A stretch of 64,000 nucleotides of DNA from Panicum virgatum. Taxonomy: Eukaryota; Streptophyta; Magnoliopsida; Poales; Poaceae. Every line of letters starts with the position of its first letter. Within the stretch, counting starts at the first letter, position 1. The position numbers and the translations under genes are program-made. The notes under the pieces were generated by a model that saw only the letters and a list, made by a program, of their open reading frames with translations, was not told the DNA's origin and searched no databases. Shown here in pieces: positions 1 through 10,753 of the stretch. The DNA is taken from NCBI RefSeq assembly GCF_016808335.1, contig NC_053141.1, forward strand, positions 20,529,756-20,593,755. The letters run 5' to 3'.

Positions 1-3000
1 GTCTGCCCATCTGTCTGAGGGTGATAAGCCGTACTGAAGCGCAGCTTCGTATCCAACGAATCATGGAGCTGCTCCCAGAAACGAGAAGTGAACTGAGACC
101 CTCTGTCAGATATGATCTTCTTGGGCACACCATGCAAGCAGACAATCCGAGAGATGTACAACTCTGCTAGTCTAGCACCGGAGTAAGTAGTGTTCACTGG
201 AATGAAGTGAGCAACCTTCGTCAGACGATCCACTACTACCCAGATGGAGTTGTACCCTTTCTGAGTACGAGGCAATCCAACAATGAAGTCCATCGTGATT
301 TCCTCCCATTTCCACTCTGGAATCTTCAAAGGCTGTAACAGACCTGCTGGCCTCTGATGCTCAGCCTTGACACGCTGACAGGTGTCACAAATAGCCACGT
401 ACTCTGCCACTGAACGCTTCATCCCATACCACCAGAAACGTTCCTTCAGATCATAATACATCTTTGTGCTGCCCGGATGAATAGAATAAGCTGTATCATG
501 GGCCTCACTCAGAATCAACTTCCGAAGATCATGCACATCAGGCACGCAGATCCGGTTCTTGTACCACAAGGTACCCTGATCATCCTCTCTGAAATGAGGA
601 GCCTTGCCCTTCTTGAGCAACTCACGAATCTCCTGCAGCTTCTCATCATCTTTCTGATGCTGCCTGATCTCTGACTCTAGAGTCGGTACTGCCTCGAATG
701 CTGCACTCGAAGTATGATGCAAGAAGCCCAGACTCAACTGCTCGAACTCCTCGCATAACTCTGGAGACATCTGGAAAGCAACAGCCATGTTGACATAACT
801 CCTTCTGCTCAAAGCATCTGCTACAACATTGGCCTTGCCCGGATGGTAGTGAATCTCCAGATAATAATCCTTGACCAACTCTAGCCATCTTCTCTGCCGC
901 ATATTCAGCTCATTCTGCGTGAAAATATACTTGAGGCTCTTGTGATCAGTGTAGATATCACATCGCTGCCCATACAAGTAATGCCTCCAAATCTTCAGAG
1001 CATGCACAACTGCGGCTAACTCAAGATCATGAGTAGGATAATTCAGCTCATGCCGGCGTAACTGCCGTGAAGCATAAGCAATCACTCTGCCCTCCTGCAT
1101 CAGAACACACCCAAGACCATCCTTCGAAGCATCACAATATACCGTGAACCTCTTCGTCTGGTCTGGCAGAGTCAGGACTGGCGCCGTAGTCAACCTCTTC
1201 TTCAGCTCATCAAAGGCCATCTGACGCTCATCAGTCCATACAAAAGCCACATTCTTCTCTAGCAAGGAAGTCAAGGGCTTCGCGATCTTGGAGAAATTCT
1301 CAATGAACCTCCGATAGTATCCAGCTAAGCCCAAGAAAGACCTGACTTCCTTTACTGTCTGCGGGGTCTCCCACTCGAGCACATCCTTCACCTTACTCGG
1401 ATCAACAGCAATGCCTCCCTGAGAGATAACATGACCGAGGAATGGAACCTCGTCAATCCAGAACTCGCACTTGCTGAACTTGGCATACAGCTGATGCTCT
1501 CTCAATCTCTGCAATACGAGTCTCAAATGCTCCTCATGCTCTTCTTCTGTCTTGGAGAAGATCAGAATATCATCAATGAAAATCACCACAAAGACATCTA
1601 GATAATCCATGAAAACCATGTTCATCAGATGCATGAAGTAAGCCGGGGCATTAGTCAAGCCGAAGGACATGACCGTATACTCATATAGCCCGTACTTGCA
1701 GGTGAATGCCGTCTTCGGAATATCCCCAGGACGGATCCTCAGCTGAAAATAGCCCGAACGAAGATCAATCTTCGAGAATATACGAGCACCTCGAAGCAAA
1801 TCGAAGAGATCCTCAATACGGGGCAGTGGATGCTTGTTCTTGATAGTAACTGCATTCAGCTCCCGATAATCCACACACATCCTCTTCGAGCCATCCTTCT
1901 TATCTACTAACAGCAACGGAAAAGCCCAAGGAGAGAAGCTGCGACGGATATAGCCCTTGGCTAGCAACTCATCAATAGTCTTCTTAACTTCTTCATGCTC
2001 TATAGGCGCCATACGGTAGGGCCGCTTTGCAATAGGAGCTGTGCCAGGCAAGAGATCAATACAAAACTCAATGGCGCGTTCAGGCGGCATACCTGGCAGA
2101 TCATCCGGAAAGACATCCGGGAATTCAGACACCACGCGAATACCGTCCGTGGGTCTAGCCTCCATATGGTGAAGAAATCCCGAAGGCTCTACTGCACTGA
2201 TAACAACCTCTTGGCCACTGGAAGCTGATAGCAAGACTGTCCTCTGAGCACAATCTATCCGAACTCCCCATTTGGCCAGAGTCTCCATTCCCAGAATGAC
2301 ATCAATGCCCTTGGTGTCTAGCACCATCAGATCAGTACAGAACTCTACTCCCCTCAGAGAAACACTGACTCTCGGACAGTAAGTATGAGACCTCAACTGT
2401 CCTCCCGGTGAAGATACTAACAGGCACCTCTTTAATGTGCTAGTATGAATACCATGATGCTCGACAAAAGACTGAGTAATGAAGGAATGCGTAGCACCAG
2501 TATCAAAAAGCACTGTAGCTGGATATGAATTAACCATGAACGTACCAATGACCACGTTGGGAGCCTCGGCCGCCGACTCGGCCGTCACGTGGTTCACCCT
2601 GCCCTGTGCTAGCGCCCTGGGCTGAGCTGGGCGCCCCTGCTGTCCCGCCTGCGCCTTCCGGGGGCAAGCGTTGGCGTAGTGCCCCGGCTGGCCGCAGTGA
2701 AAGCAGGTGCGAGGAGGTCCCTGAGCCTGCTGTCCGGTAGGAGCTGCCGGACGTGGAGCCTGCGGTGCTGGTGGAGCTGGTGGAGCACGGGCCGGAGGTG
2801 CCGGTAACCTCGGGCCCTGACCTGCCTGCTGCTGTCGAGGCGGGTACTGCTGCGGTGGCCTCTGCTGGTACTGCTGAGGAGGCCGGTACTGAGGCTGGTA
2901 CTGCTGGGGCTGCTGGAGTCGAGGACGAGTGTTGCTGCCGGAAGCAACGGGGACAACCTTCCTCTTCTTGTCCTCCATCTCCAAGTGCTTACGCTCAGTG

Positions 3001-3185
3001 TTGAGCGCACTGTCAACCAGATGGTTGAAGTCGTCGAAGCGGAGGTTGAGCAGCGCGTACTGGAGGTAATCCTCAAGACCCTCCATGAAGTGCTCCTGCT
3101 TCTTGCGGTCATCCGCAACCTCGGCAGGGGCGTAGCGAGCCAGCTGAAGAAAGCGATCACGATACTCCGTGACCGACATAGTCCC
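1..3185 (-). CDS. Tekay-1 gag-pol exon 2 (gag C-terminus, protease, RT, RNase H, integrase part), open to the window edge
   Basis: Reading leftwards from the intron acceptor at 3186: the rest of gag, a Q/P-rich linker, a CCHC zinc knuckle ([14 protein letters not shown]), aspartic protease (LFDTGATHS), reverse transcriptase with FIDDILIF, RNase H ([11 protein letters not shown]), and integrase with the HHCC zinc domain and the first two catalytic aspartates ([14 protein letters not shown]). The window ends just before the expected catalytic glutamate. I found no stop codon in this frame over about 1060 codons. Tekay-2 has stops at three sites within the stretch compared here where this copy has sense codons. 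Together these make polyproteins for reverse transcription and integration. The missing 3' part could still hold damage, so activity is not shown. Confidence 0.85.
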
Positions 3186-3295
3186 CTGAATTCACAAAGA
3201 CAGATAGATATCTCAAGATTAACTCAAGATTCATAAGGATAGAACAAGGGGCATAAGCTCAAAAGAAAACGCTGAATGATTATTCTTAAGATTAC
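3186..3295 (-). other. Predicted spliceosomal intron in Tekay-1 gag
   Basis: On the minus strand the intron starts GTAATCTTAAG and ends GTGAATTCAG. Removing 110 bp joins the codons for ...LALKQ to GTMSVTEY..., which keeps the gag reading frame through the retrotransposon gag domain. Without splicing the frame stops inside the intron, giving only a short gag. Tekay-2 has an intron of the same length at the same place (21464-21573). Splicing is inferred from sequence only. Confidence 0.8.
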
Positions 3296-3808
3296 CTGCT
3301 TCAGTGCAAGGAACTCCTTCTGTTTCATCTTCATAACGCCCGCGGGGACGTTGTGGCTGCGGAAACGCTCCCTGAACTGGAGCCAGGTGAGAGCCTCGCG
3401 GTCGTGAACTGGGTGGGACTCCCACCAGTCTAAAGCTGCCCCTCGCAGCTGTCCTGCTGCGTACAAGACGCGCTCACGATCATCGCACTGGGCGATGTCC
3501 AGCTGACGCTCCACTGCACGGAGCCAGTCGTCAGCCTGAAGAGGGTCGGACGTGTGAGAGAACGTCGGCGGGTGACCCCTCAGGAACTCAGCGCGCCTGT
3601 CGCGAGGCTGCGGCGGTGGAGGAGGCGGAGGCTGAGTGTGAGCGTGCTGAAGAGCCTGAACGGTGTTGTTCAGGGTAGCCATCATCTGCATCTGGAGCTG
3701 GAAGTACTGCTCCGGAGTCAAGGGTGGAGGCATCGGGATCCCAGTACCCTGGTTGTTCTGACCCTGCTGCTGGCCAGAACCTGAACCGGTGCTCCTGGTG
3801 TTCACCAT
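3296..3808 (-). CDS. Tekay-1 gag exon 1
   Basis: Starts at the MVNTR methionine (A at 3808) and codes 171 residues up to the intron donor at 3295. Order: a Q/N/G-rich N-terminus, a PPPLTPEQYFQLQMQMM segment, a polyproline stretch, then the gag core (LRGHPPTFSHTSDPLQADDWL, and LRGAALDWWESH) that forms the capsid of the virus-like particle. The start is chosen because the same MVNTR start is kept in Tekay-2. The frame is open. This is the 5' exon of one gag-pol frame whose second exon is 1-3185. Confidence 0.85.
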
Positions 3809-4376
3809 CTGATTTGAACAAAAGATTCCACGAGTAAGGATATTGCAGGAATAAACTCGGATGGATATGATAACTCTTTGCGGAAAAAGACTCAGCCATG
3901 ATAAAGTAGACAGGATAGAGTTGACTGTTTTACCCCCAACGATCTAACTCATTTTATTAATTAGTTAACTTTAACATCCGAGTGATTTTCTTTAAACAAA
4001 TTTAAGCTACTAAGCTATGCAATCAGTCAAAAATTCAGATCAACCATGTAGCATAATAACAAGCAGACAAATTTCACAACTTAGCCGAGTTTAGCAAAAG
4101 ACTCGACTAACACAACGCGTCGCAGAACGTGCTATCGTATTATTATAAAAGGGTCACCTAGCTATGCTCATGGAGGTCAGATGACTGATTCAGGCCAAAA
4201 TCTACGAAACTATTCTTCAGAGAGAAATCAAGGCAAGAAGGGTAAAAAGTCAAAGAAGTCAAGGGGTATAATAGTAAAATAGTTTCAGCAGGCAAGGATT
4301 GGTGAGAAGAAGTCCTAAAACTCGACCAGTTCTATCTAGGCTTCGTCCTACAGTCGATATGGCTCTGATACCACTC
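3809..4376 (-). other. Tekay-1 leader between LTR and gag, with primer-binding site
   Basis: About 570 bp with no supported ORF. On the minus strand the sequence close to the LTR is TGGTATCAGAGC (4362-4373), complementary to the 3' end of the plant initiator tRNA-Met, the usual primer for chromoviruses. The remainder is AT-rich leader that would carry packaging signals. Tekay-2 has the matching leader at 22087-22657. Confidence 0.88.
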
Positions 4377-7300
4377 TGTAACACCCGGTTTATAAAAGAA
4401 CATAAACCGAGCAATCATATACGTGCCAGGATCAAGTCACACGTATATACAACAGAATGAACAGTATATCATAGCACATATCACGTAAAAAGACATAATA
4501 AAGCGAATACGAATGTTATTTATTACAATAATGACAAAAATGTCTGACACAGCGGAAGCGAAGTACAAAATTACGATAAAACTCTCCGAAGCTGAAGCAG
4601 GGCGCCACAGGGACGTCGACTGGGAGACGAAGCACCTAGAAGTCCTCGTAGTCCTGGTAGCGCTGGACGAACTCCCTCGTGTCGGCAGGAACTGAGCAGC
4701 AGTAGCGTAGCCAAGAGGAAAAAGTAGAGAAGAGGCAAGAGTGAGTACACAACTTGTACTCAACAAGTATAACACAAACTATGAGGCTCTAGGCTGGCTG
4801 ACTCAACTGCATTAGCTTTTAAGTGTTGGCAAATTTTTATTAAAGCTATTTACTACGAGTTGATGAATTACCATTAACCCAGTTACATAGTAATTAATCA
4901 AGTTTAATCATGTAACTACTGAGAAACCAAACCAAACCAAGCCACCAAGGTAACCCCGAGAAGCACCTCCCTCGTCGGAAGGAGATAACTTCACTAATCA
5001 AAAGGAGGATCTGGGCCGCTCATAACCGTGAGCACGGCTAGTATACCAGTTTTACACTCTGCAGAGGTTGCACATCTTTACCCACAAGTCGTGAGCTACG
5101 CCAGTTGTTCATCACACTTCCTTAGGTGAGATGACTAGCGACTCACTACGAGGCCTTTAGAAAGAATCTCGTTGGTAAGGCGTAACCGCGAGAGTTAGGT
5201 CGGCGACGATGGGGCCCACCTCCGGGGGTACAAGCACAGGAGCGCAATCCAAGCACAGACCAAGCCGGAGGAGCAGGGACCATTGAAGCTTACTACTCTT
5301 GCCCCGCAGGTAAGTTACTCCAAACCAAAAAGATCTAGTTATTACGCCAAGTCTATCCCATTCTAGCCTTGTGGTAGCGCTGTTGTCCCAGGTTGTCGCT
5401 CTATGAACCGGTCCTTATGGAGAGTGGCCAACCAAGCACTAAGCACCGTGCTGGCCCCCTAAACCATGTTTCTACAAAAAACATCTTTTAACGAGAAGTG
5501 AGCCACTCAAGCCACACAGAGTGCCACTCTCAGAATTAAGTTCAAGTAAACCATTAATCGAATTAATTAAAAAGGACCAAAGTGTGTTATAGCGCAGCAA
5601 CCTAGCACAACGAACCAAAATGCAACCCAAAGGTATATTTAAAGGATATAAACTGGCTAGGAAATCCTTAAAGGCATACAGTATTAAAATGCAGTATGAA
5701 ATTGTATATAAAGGTGATAGGTTGTTCATGTTATACTTGCCTTCCTCGTACTGCTCCTGCTGCTGCTCAAACTGATCCGAAGACGGCTGCTCCGGGTACT
5801 GGTACTGGGGCTCCTCAGAGGGATCAACGTCTACTCACGAACACATGGCCAAAACAACGCACGAAAATAAGCATACAGGCAAACATTAACAAAAACTAAG
5901 AAACAGTACAACAATACATGAAAACAGCGCACAAAACTATTCTAGAACTATTCTACACGTTACAACGATCGCGTGGATATAAAGAACGCTAAAAACGGAG
6001 CTAAAACGCATAAACTAGGCCTAAAACAAGTTCTAGGGGCTTATTTGTAAGAAAACTGGAGTTTCAGGGGCTTTTCTGCTAAAACCGAGGGCCTAGACGT
6101 AATTAAAGACTAAATCTCGGGTCTAACGTGTAAAAACAGCAGCTATGGACGGCGGGTTCTATTTTAAAGAAGCTCAGGGTCTAAAACATAAAAGGAAGGG
6201 CAGATTTGGAAATATTTTTCAACTGAGGTGGACTGCGGGTTAAATAAAGAAAAACTGAGGGCCTCTTTAACAAAAGTAACGCGCGAAGGGGTATCTTCTA
6301 ATCTGGGCCGCCGGTTTTGGATCTGACGGCTCGGATCTAAAGTAACCTTGATCTAATCGCGGCCGCTTACTTCGGATCGGACGGTTCAAGAGGGTTTGGG
6401 TGTGGGGGCGGCGGCGGAACGCGCCGGCGGCACGCTTCCGCGGCGGCGCGTGGGGAATGACTCGCCGGAGTTCGCTAATCCGGCACTCCGGGGGTTGATT
6501 TGACCCGGGCTTGGGCCTGGGTGCATGCCCGCGGTATGCGCAAGGTACTGTAGGCAGGAGCGGGGCTCGGCCAGGTCTGGGCAGGGCTCGCCTCGGCGAG
6601 GGCGGACGGCGCGGCGGCGCATCACCGGCGCGCGCGCGCAGGGGCTGCTGGGGTGCGCTATAGGCTACACCAGCGGGTCGAAAAGGAAGAGCGGGTGGGG
6701 GAGGTCCTCACCGAGACGAAACGAGCGTGGGGGGGTCGTGCAGGGGGGTCCGGTGGCGAAGACCGGCGGCGAGCGGGAGCAGAGCTCGGTGGCGGGGCCG
6801 GTACGGGGGTGCTCCGGGCGTTGGATCTGCCGGAGGAGGTCCGTGAGGGTCCTGCGAGGGTGGTCAAGAGCTGAATTAGTCCGGGGGTCACCGGAGGTGA
6901 CGAGTTGAGGCAAAACAGGGGCTCACCGGCGTGGAGGCCTCTCCGCGGCGGAGCTCGCTCCGAGCAGAGGCAAGGCGGAAAATGTGCGGCGCGGCGACTA
7001 GGGTGTGGTGGCGGCTGTGGGGGCGGGGATGGGTTTTCCAGGGGGCTGCGGGGGTGGTTTTTAGAGGAGGGGCGCCGGAGATCTCGGCGTCCGCGCCAAG
7101 TTAGGAAACCGGCGACATTTACGGGCGGGGATCGCGGTAACGGCTCTGGCTCGATCCGGCTCGTGTGGGGGAAACTTCTAGAAGAGACAGGCGCTCGGAG
7201 GGCTGGCCAGTGGACCTCGGGCGCGCGCGGGGCTGAGCGGGACCACGGTCAGCGGGGGGTGCGGCGGAGCGGAGCAGAGCAGTTCGGGCGCGAGGTGGAA

Positions 7301-7834
7301 GAAGGCAGGTGGAGGGGAGGTCGCTGACGAGCGGGCCCGGCCGGTCAGAGAGAGGAGAGGCGAGGGCGATACGGGCTGCAGCGGGGCTGGGCCGAGCGGG
7401 ACGCGACGCTGGCGGTGCCGGGCTGGGCGCGCGCGGTTTGGGCCCGCGGGGAGAGGCCGGGGTGGAGGAGTTGGCGCGCTAGCGGGCCGGGATCTAGGGT
7501 TAGCTGGGTTTTGGGTTTTGGTTGGCTGGGCTGCCTGGTGGGTTTGGGCTGGGTTCTAGATTTGGGTTTTCCTTTCTATTTCTATTTCTAGTTCTAATTC
7601 AAACAAAGCTATTTGAATTCAAACAAAATTTGAATTCAACTCCTATGCATTCAAACAAAATAAAGCCATGCACCAGCATGAATGCAACAAAATTTTAAAC
7701 CTATGATAAATTTTAATCAATTAAGGAACAAAAATTAGATTAAATGCCAACTAAACACAATAAACCTTAGAAAATTTAACTAAAGCCAATTAATTTATTA
7801 ACAAATGCTGAAATTTAAAAATTAGGGTGTTACA
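4377..7834 (-). repeat. Tekay-1 5' LTR (3458 bp)
   Basis: Bounded by inverted termini: plus-strand TGTAACACCC at 4377 and GGGTGTTACA ending at 7834. It matches the two LTRs of Tekay-2 from end to end, and two further LTRs at 44006 and 53478. Structure: AT-rich ends and a very GC-rich core (about 6370-7560). In the element's sense it lies upstream of gag, so it should hold the promoter; I could not place a convincing TATA box. Confidence 0.95.
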
Positions 7835-8477
7835 TGTAGAAGCTTTGAAGGACGAGCCACTCGTCCATGCCATGCTGAGGACAGGCCAGGATGTATTCCT
7901 ACAGCCTTTCCCAAGCTTCTGGGATGGATTTCATCCCTGTCTGCTGGAAACTTGACATTCTCCCGCGCAGAGCATTTGTTTTGCCCAGCGGGAAGAATTT
8001 TGCGAGGAATGCCTTGGAGCATTTGGCCCAGTTGTCGATGTATTTTTCCTTGTATAACCACTATTTCGCCTTCTCCAGTAGGGAAAAGGGAAACAGACGA
8101 GGCTTGACAACATCGGCGGCGACACCCCGTATGACTACGGTGTCGCAGAGCTCTAGAAAGTTTTGCAAATGTGCATTTGCGTCCTCATTCGGCTTGCCAC
8201 AGAATGGGCTAGCCTGCACCATGTTGATGAGGCTTGATTTGAGCTCGAAGTTCACATCCCCAACATTGATGTTGGGGCCAGTGGCCACATTGTCGGTGGA
8301 GGGGATGGAGAACTCGCGGAGAGTCTTTTCAGCCATAGCCTCAAGAACAAGTGGTGCTTCCTAAATGGGTTCCTGTGTCGGGAGGATAGCGAGAGGAGGA
8401 ACGACGCGAGGTTGTGCCCTTCTCACAAGCCTCTATGGATTGTCTGTGTAGTTTTCTGGCAGGGAGAAACCGGTCAT
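7835..8477 (-). pseudogene. Athila B2 gag N-terminal fragment
   Basis: Reads on the minus strand from the start codon whose A is at 8477 (MTGFSL). It includes the conserved Athila gag stretch beginning MAEKTLREFS (8336) and ASPFCGKPNEDANAHLQNF. A TAG stop at 8061-8063 stands where Athila B has CAG (KAKQW), and frame changes follow. It ends at 7835, where Tekay-1 is inserted. It cannot give a complete gag. Confidence 0.82.
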
Positions 8478-8635
8478 ACACTACCCCTGTCTTCTTTCAA
8501 ATTAAAAATAAAAGAAGACATAAAGTGACATTAGCCTGAAAGAGTAAAGACTATATCTTGAGTACAAGGTCTAAGTTAATATCAGCACAATATCTTTGTT
8601 CACATGCCATCCCCGGCAACAGCGCCAGAAATGCT
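8478..8635 (-). other. Athila B2 leader and primer-binding site
   Basis: Minus-strand sequence TGGCGCTGTTGCCGGGGA at 8610-8627 differs by one base from TGGCGCCGTTGCCGGGGA, the tRNA-Asp-type primer site typical of plant Athila elements. The rest is untranslated leader matching 12369-12526 of Athila B. Confidence 0.8.
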
Positions 8636-10274
8636 TGTTGGCGTTTCTTAGCGCAATCACTAGGAACGGTTAATCCTTAGCGACAGCGCCAGAAATGCCT
8701 GTTGGCGGTCCTTAGTGCAAGCACTAGAAATGAGGGCGCCAAACCCATCCTACCAACTGCACCCAAGGGGTGCCACCCTTGTGATATAATCAATACGATT
8801 ACAGATGGATCTGCAAGCGCACGGATATACCGTTGTAGCATTTCACTCGGAGAGTAAGGGTATCATCATTTATTTGTGTCCCAAAGGACGGCAGCGGCAA
8901 ATGTATTGTACTCAACATTAACCATGACATTGTGCCTCAAGCAATAGGCAATACTCTAACAGGGGTAAGTATAGATAAAGAATAAGCAAGGGTAATGCGA
9001 CACAGTACACATCCACACTCCAAGAGGAAGGAATAAAGGAGAGAAACTATAAAACAAAGGACTACTCTATCCTACGTCAAGTCAGCTGGAGCTTAGGATA
9101 GGTTAGGTATCCTAGTGCTTCTATCCAAAGCTGGGGTCATATTAGATCATGGTTAGGACTGCAGGTGCCAGGAAAATGGGATAGCAGGGAGAAGGTCCCG
9201 CACTGGAGAACGTCCAGTTCCGTTACCTCTTTGTATGAACTCCTACACCGAACCTGAACGTCGGGGAGTACACTAAATGCAACATAGCTGTTACGCCGGA
9301 CGGATAGGGCTGTCACCACCTACCGTCTACCCCAGTCACACCATGGAGCATGATCATATCCAAAGGATCCCGCATCCCCGAGCACCATGCTCGTGTATGA
9401 AGTCACTACTCTAGTGCCCCCAAGTCTCCCACCCTTCGGATGGACGAGTAAAACACTAGAGCAAGCCGGAAAGCACAACAAACCTCTATCCGTACCCGGA
9501 TCATCTGGCCTAACCAAGACCGTAGCATAACTTATGAAGGAACTAAGCATGGATTGATAAACTATCAAGATAGTAAATCAACCATGGAAAAACTTTATAT
9601 TATGAATAGAAGTCTGACAAGTCGGATACAAAACCATACCAGGAGCCGAGGATTGCTCAACGACTCCAAGGATGACTTGCTCGCTAAAGAGAACTAGCCT
9701 AGCTCCACTACCTAGCTAAGAGAGCAAGAGAGGGGAGAGCCTTCTTGGAGTGAATGGAATGAAGTGTGTGTTTGTGTGTGTTGAGAGGGGTGAGAGGGGA
9801 CCCTATTTATACTAGTGGAGATCGGTTCCCGCCAAATGCACGTATGGAAGGTGATCAGGAGACTTGGGGGCGACTCCTCCTCAAAATGCACCTGGACGGG
9901 AGGCCGGCCAGGTTCGGCCGACCCAGGGGGTCGGCCGGCCCCACCAGGCCGCCTCACGTCCTTATCCTTCTCTGGCAGGCTGACATGTGGGCCCTGATGT
10001 CTTTCCTTATATGCATTATGCGTGGCGCGCCCGTTTGCTCTGCCAGATGGTTCCTCTTTGTAAGTGGGTGATGCCCGATGTGATATTCTGCGTAGTTGTA
10101 TGGCGTCTGCTGCGTGTTTTCGTCTTGTTCCGCTCTAGCTCATTTGAAATGTACAAAACTCAAAAACAACTGTGGAGCGAGGTTAGTGATACAAATATGT
10201 GAGTAAGGCATGTAGTTTTCCTTTATTATTGAGTATAGTTGATGGGTGAAAATGGCACTTAAGCACCGTCAATA
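8636..10274 (-). repeat. Athila B2 5' LTR (1639 bp)
   Basis: Reverse complement of the Athila B LTRs. The LTR end is TGTTGG at 8636 on the plus strand; the LTR start is at 10274, where the terminal CA reads TA. A TATA box (minus strand TATAAATAGGG, 9801-9811) lies below a cluster of GGCCGGCC-type palindromes at 9901-9940 and above a CT-rich/CA-repeat leader. It is the promoter-bearing 5' LTR of the minus-strand copy and points away from the Athila B 5' LTR. Confidence 0.9.
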
Positions 10275-10753
10275 ATGCCGTACCTCAAGAAACTTTTTAC
10301 GATCCGAGGGTCGGGGTGAATGTGATGTCCAAAACCTTGGCAAATCACATTGCATCTGAAGAACCCCTGACCGTCTCTCATAAGCGCCTGAAGTGGATCG
10401 ACGGCCAGATAGTGGAAAGTCAAGGAATTCTGCGAGTGGTGCCCGTAAAAATGAGTACCAACAAAGTCTTCTTGGACTTCCACGTTTTCGATATCCCGGA
10501 AGGTGAAGAGTTCATCTTGATCGGATGGCCAATAGAACCACTTCTCAACCCAAATGGAGACTGAGCAACACTCAAGGTTAAGGTTGGCAAAGAAAAGATC
10601 CTGGCCAGTCTAGTTCACTCATGCAGCACCATTGTAGAGGCTAGACCGGAGCAAGACCTATTGGTGGAAGCAGTGAACATCAGTCAGGAAGAGCAAACTC
10701 AGTCCATTCCCAAAGAATATGTCTCACACTTCACCCAGGAATCAGATCCGGCC
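10275..10753 (+). pseudogene. Athila F protease fragment
   Basis: The frame with VNVMSKTLANH, WIDGQIVESQGILRVVPVKM and PEGEEFILIGWPIEPL is the Athila aspartic-protease-like region. A TGA at 10562-10564 breaks it and the frame then continues to 10753, where the Athila B LTR begins. The 5' side is cut by Athila B2 at 10274. This 479 bp strip is all that separates the two B-family insertions. Confidence 0.72.
10749..10753. other. Target-site duplication of Athila B, left copy
   Basis: cggcc at 10749-10753 pairs with cagcc at 31894-31898, one mismatch, directly outside the two LTRs. This marks Athila B as one insertion event. Confidence 0.7.

Larger units (their letters stand above)
1..7834 (-). 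mobile_element. Tekay-1: 5' part of a Ty3/gypsy Tekay chromovirus, cut by the window edge
   Basis: Element on the minus strand: 5' LTR (4377-7834), initiator-tRNA-Met primer site, leader, gag exon 1, a 110 bp intron, then gag-pol exon 2 running off the left edge. The internal sequence is closely similar to that of Tekay-2 (14035-26092), which shows the full layout and the chromodomain that places the family in the Tekay clade. It was inserted into the gag of Athila B2: the base after its LTR (7835) continues the B2 gag sequence. Only one copy of the target site (tgtag, 7835-7839) is visible; its partner lies outside the window. Confidence 0.93.
7835..10274 (-). mobile_element. Athila B2: 5' end of an Athila element, minus strand, cut by Tekay-1
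   Basis: Contains a 5' LTR (8636-10274), a primer site and the first part of gag (7835-8477), all in reverse complement to the corresponding parts of Athila B (10754-13190). The gag is interrupted at 7835 by the Tekay-1 LTR. Beyond its LTR start (10274) the sequence changes to Athila F protease. The rest of B2 must lie beyond the left edge, on the far side of Tekay-1. Confidence 0.88.

Noticed and set aside
1995..3236. Plus-strand ORFs opposite Tekay-1 gag-pol (also 20276-21282 opposite Tekay-2)
   Set aside because: Shadow frames of the long minus-strand coding sequence, with no domain of their own.
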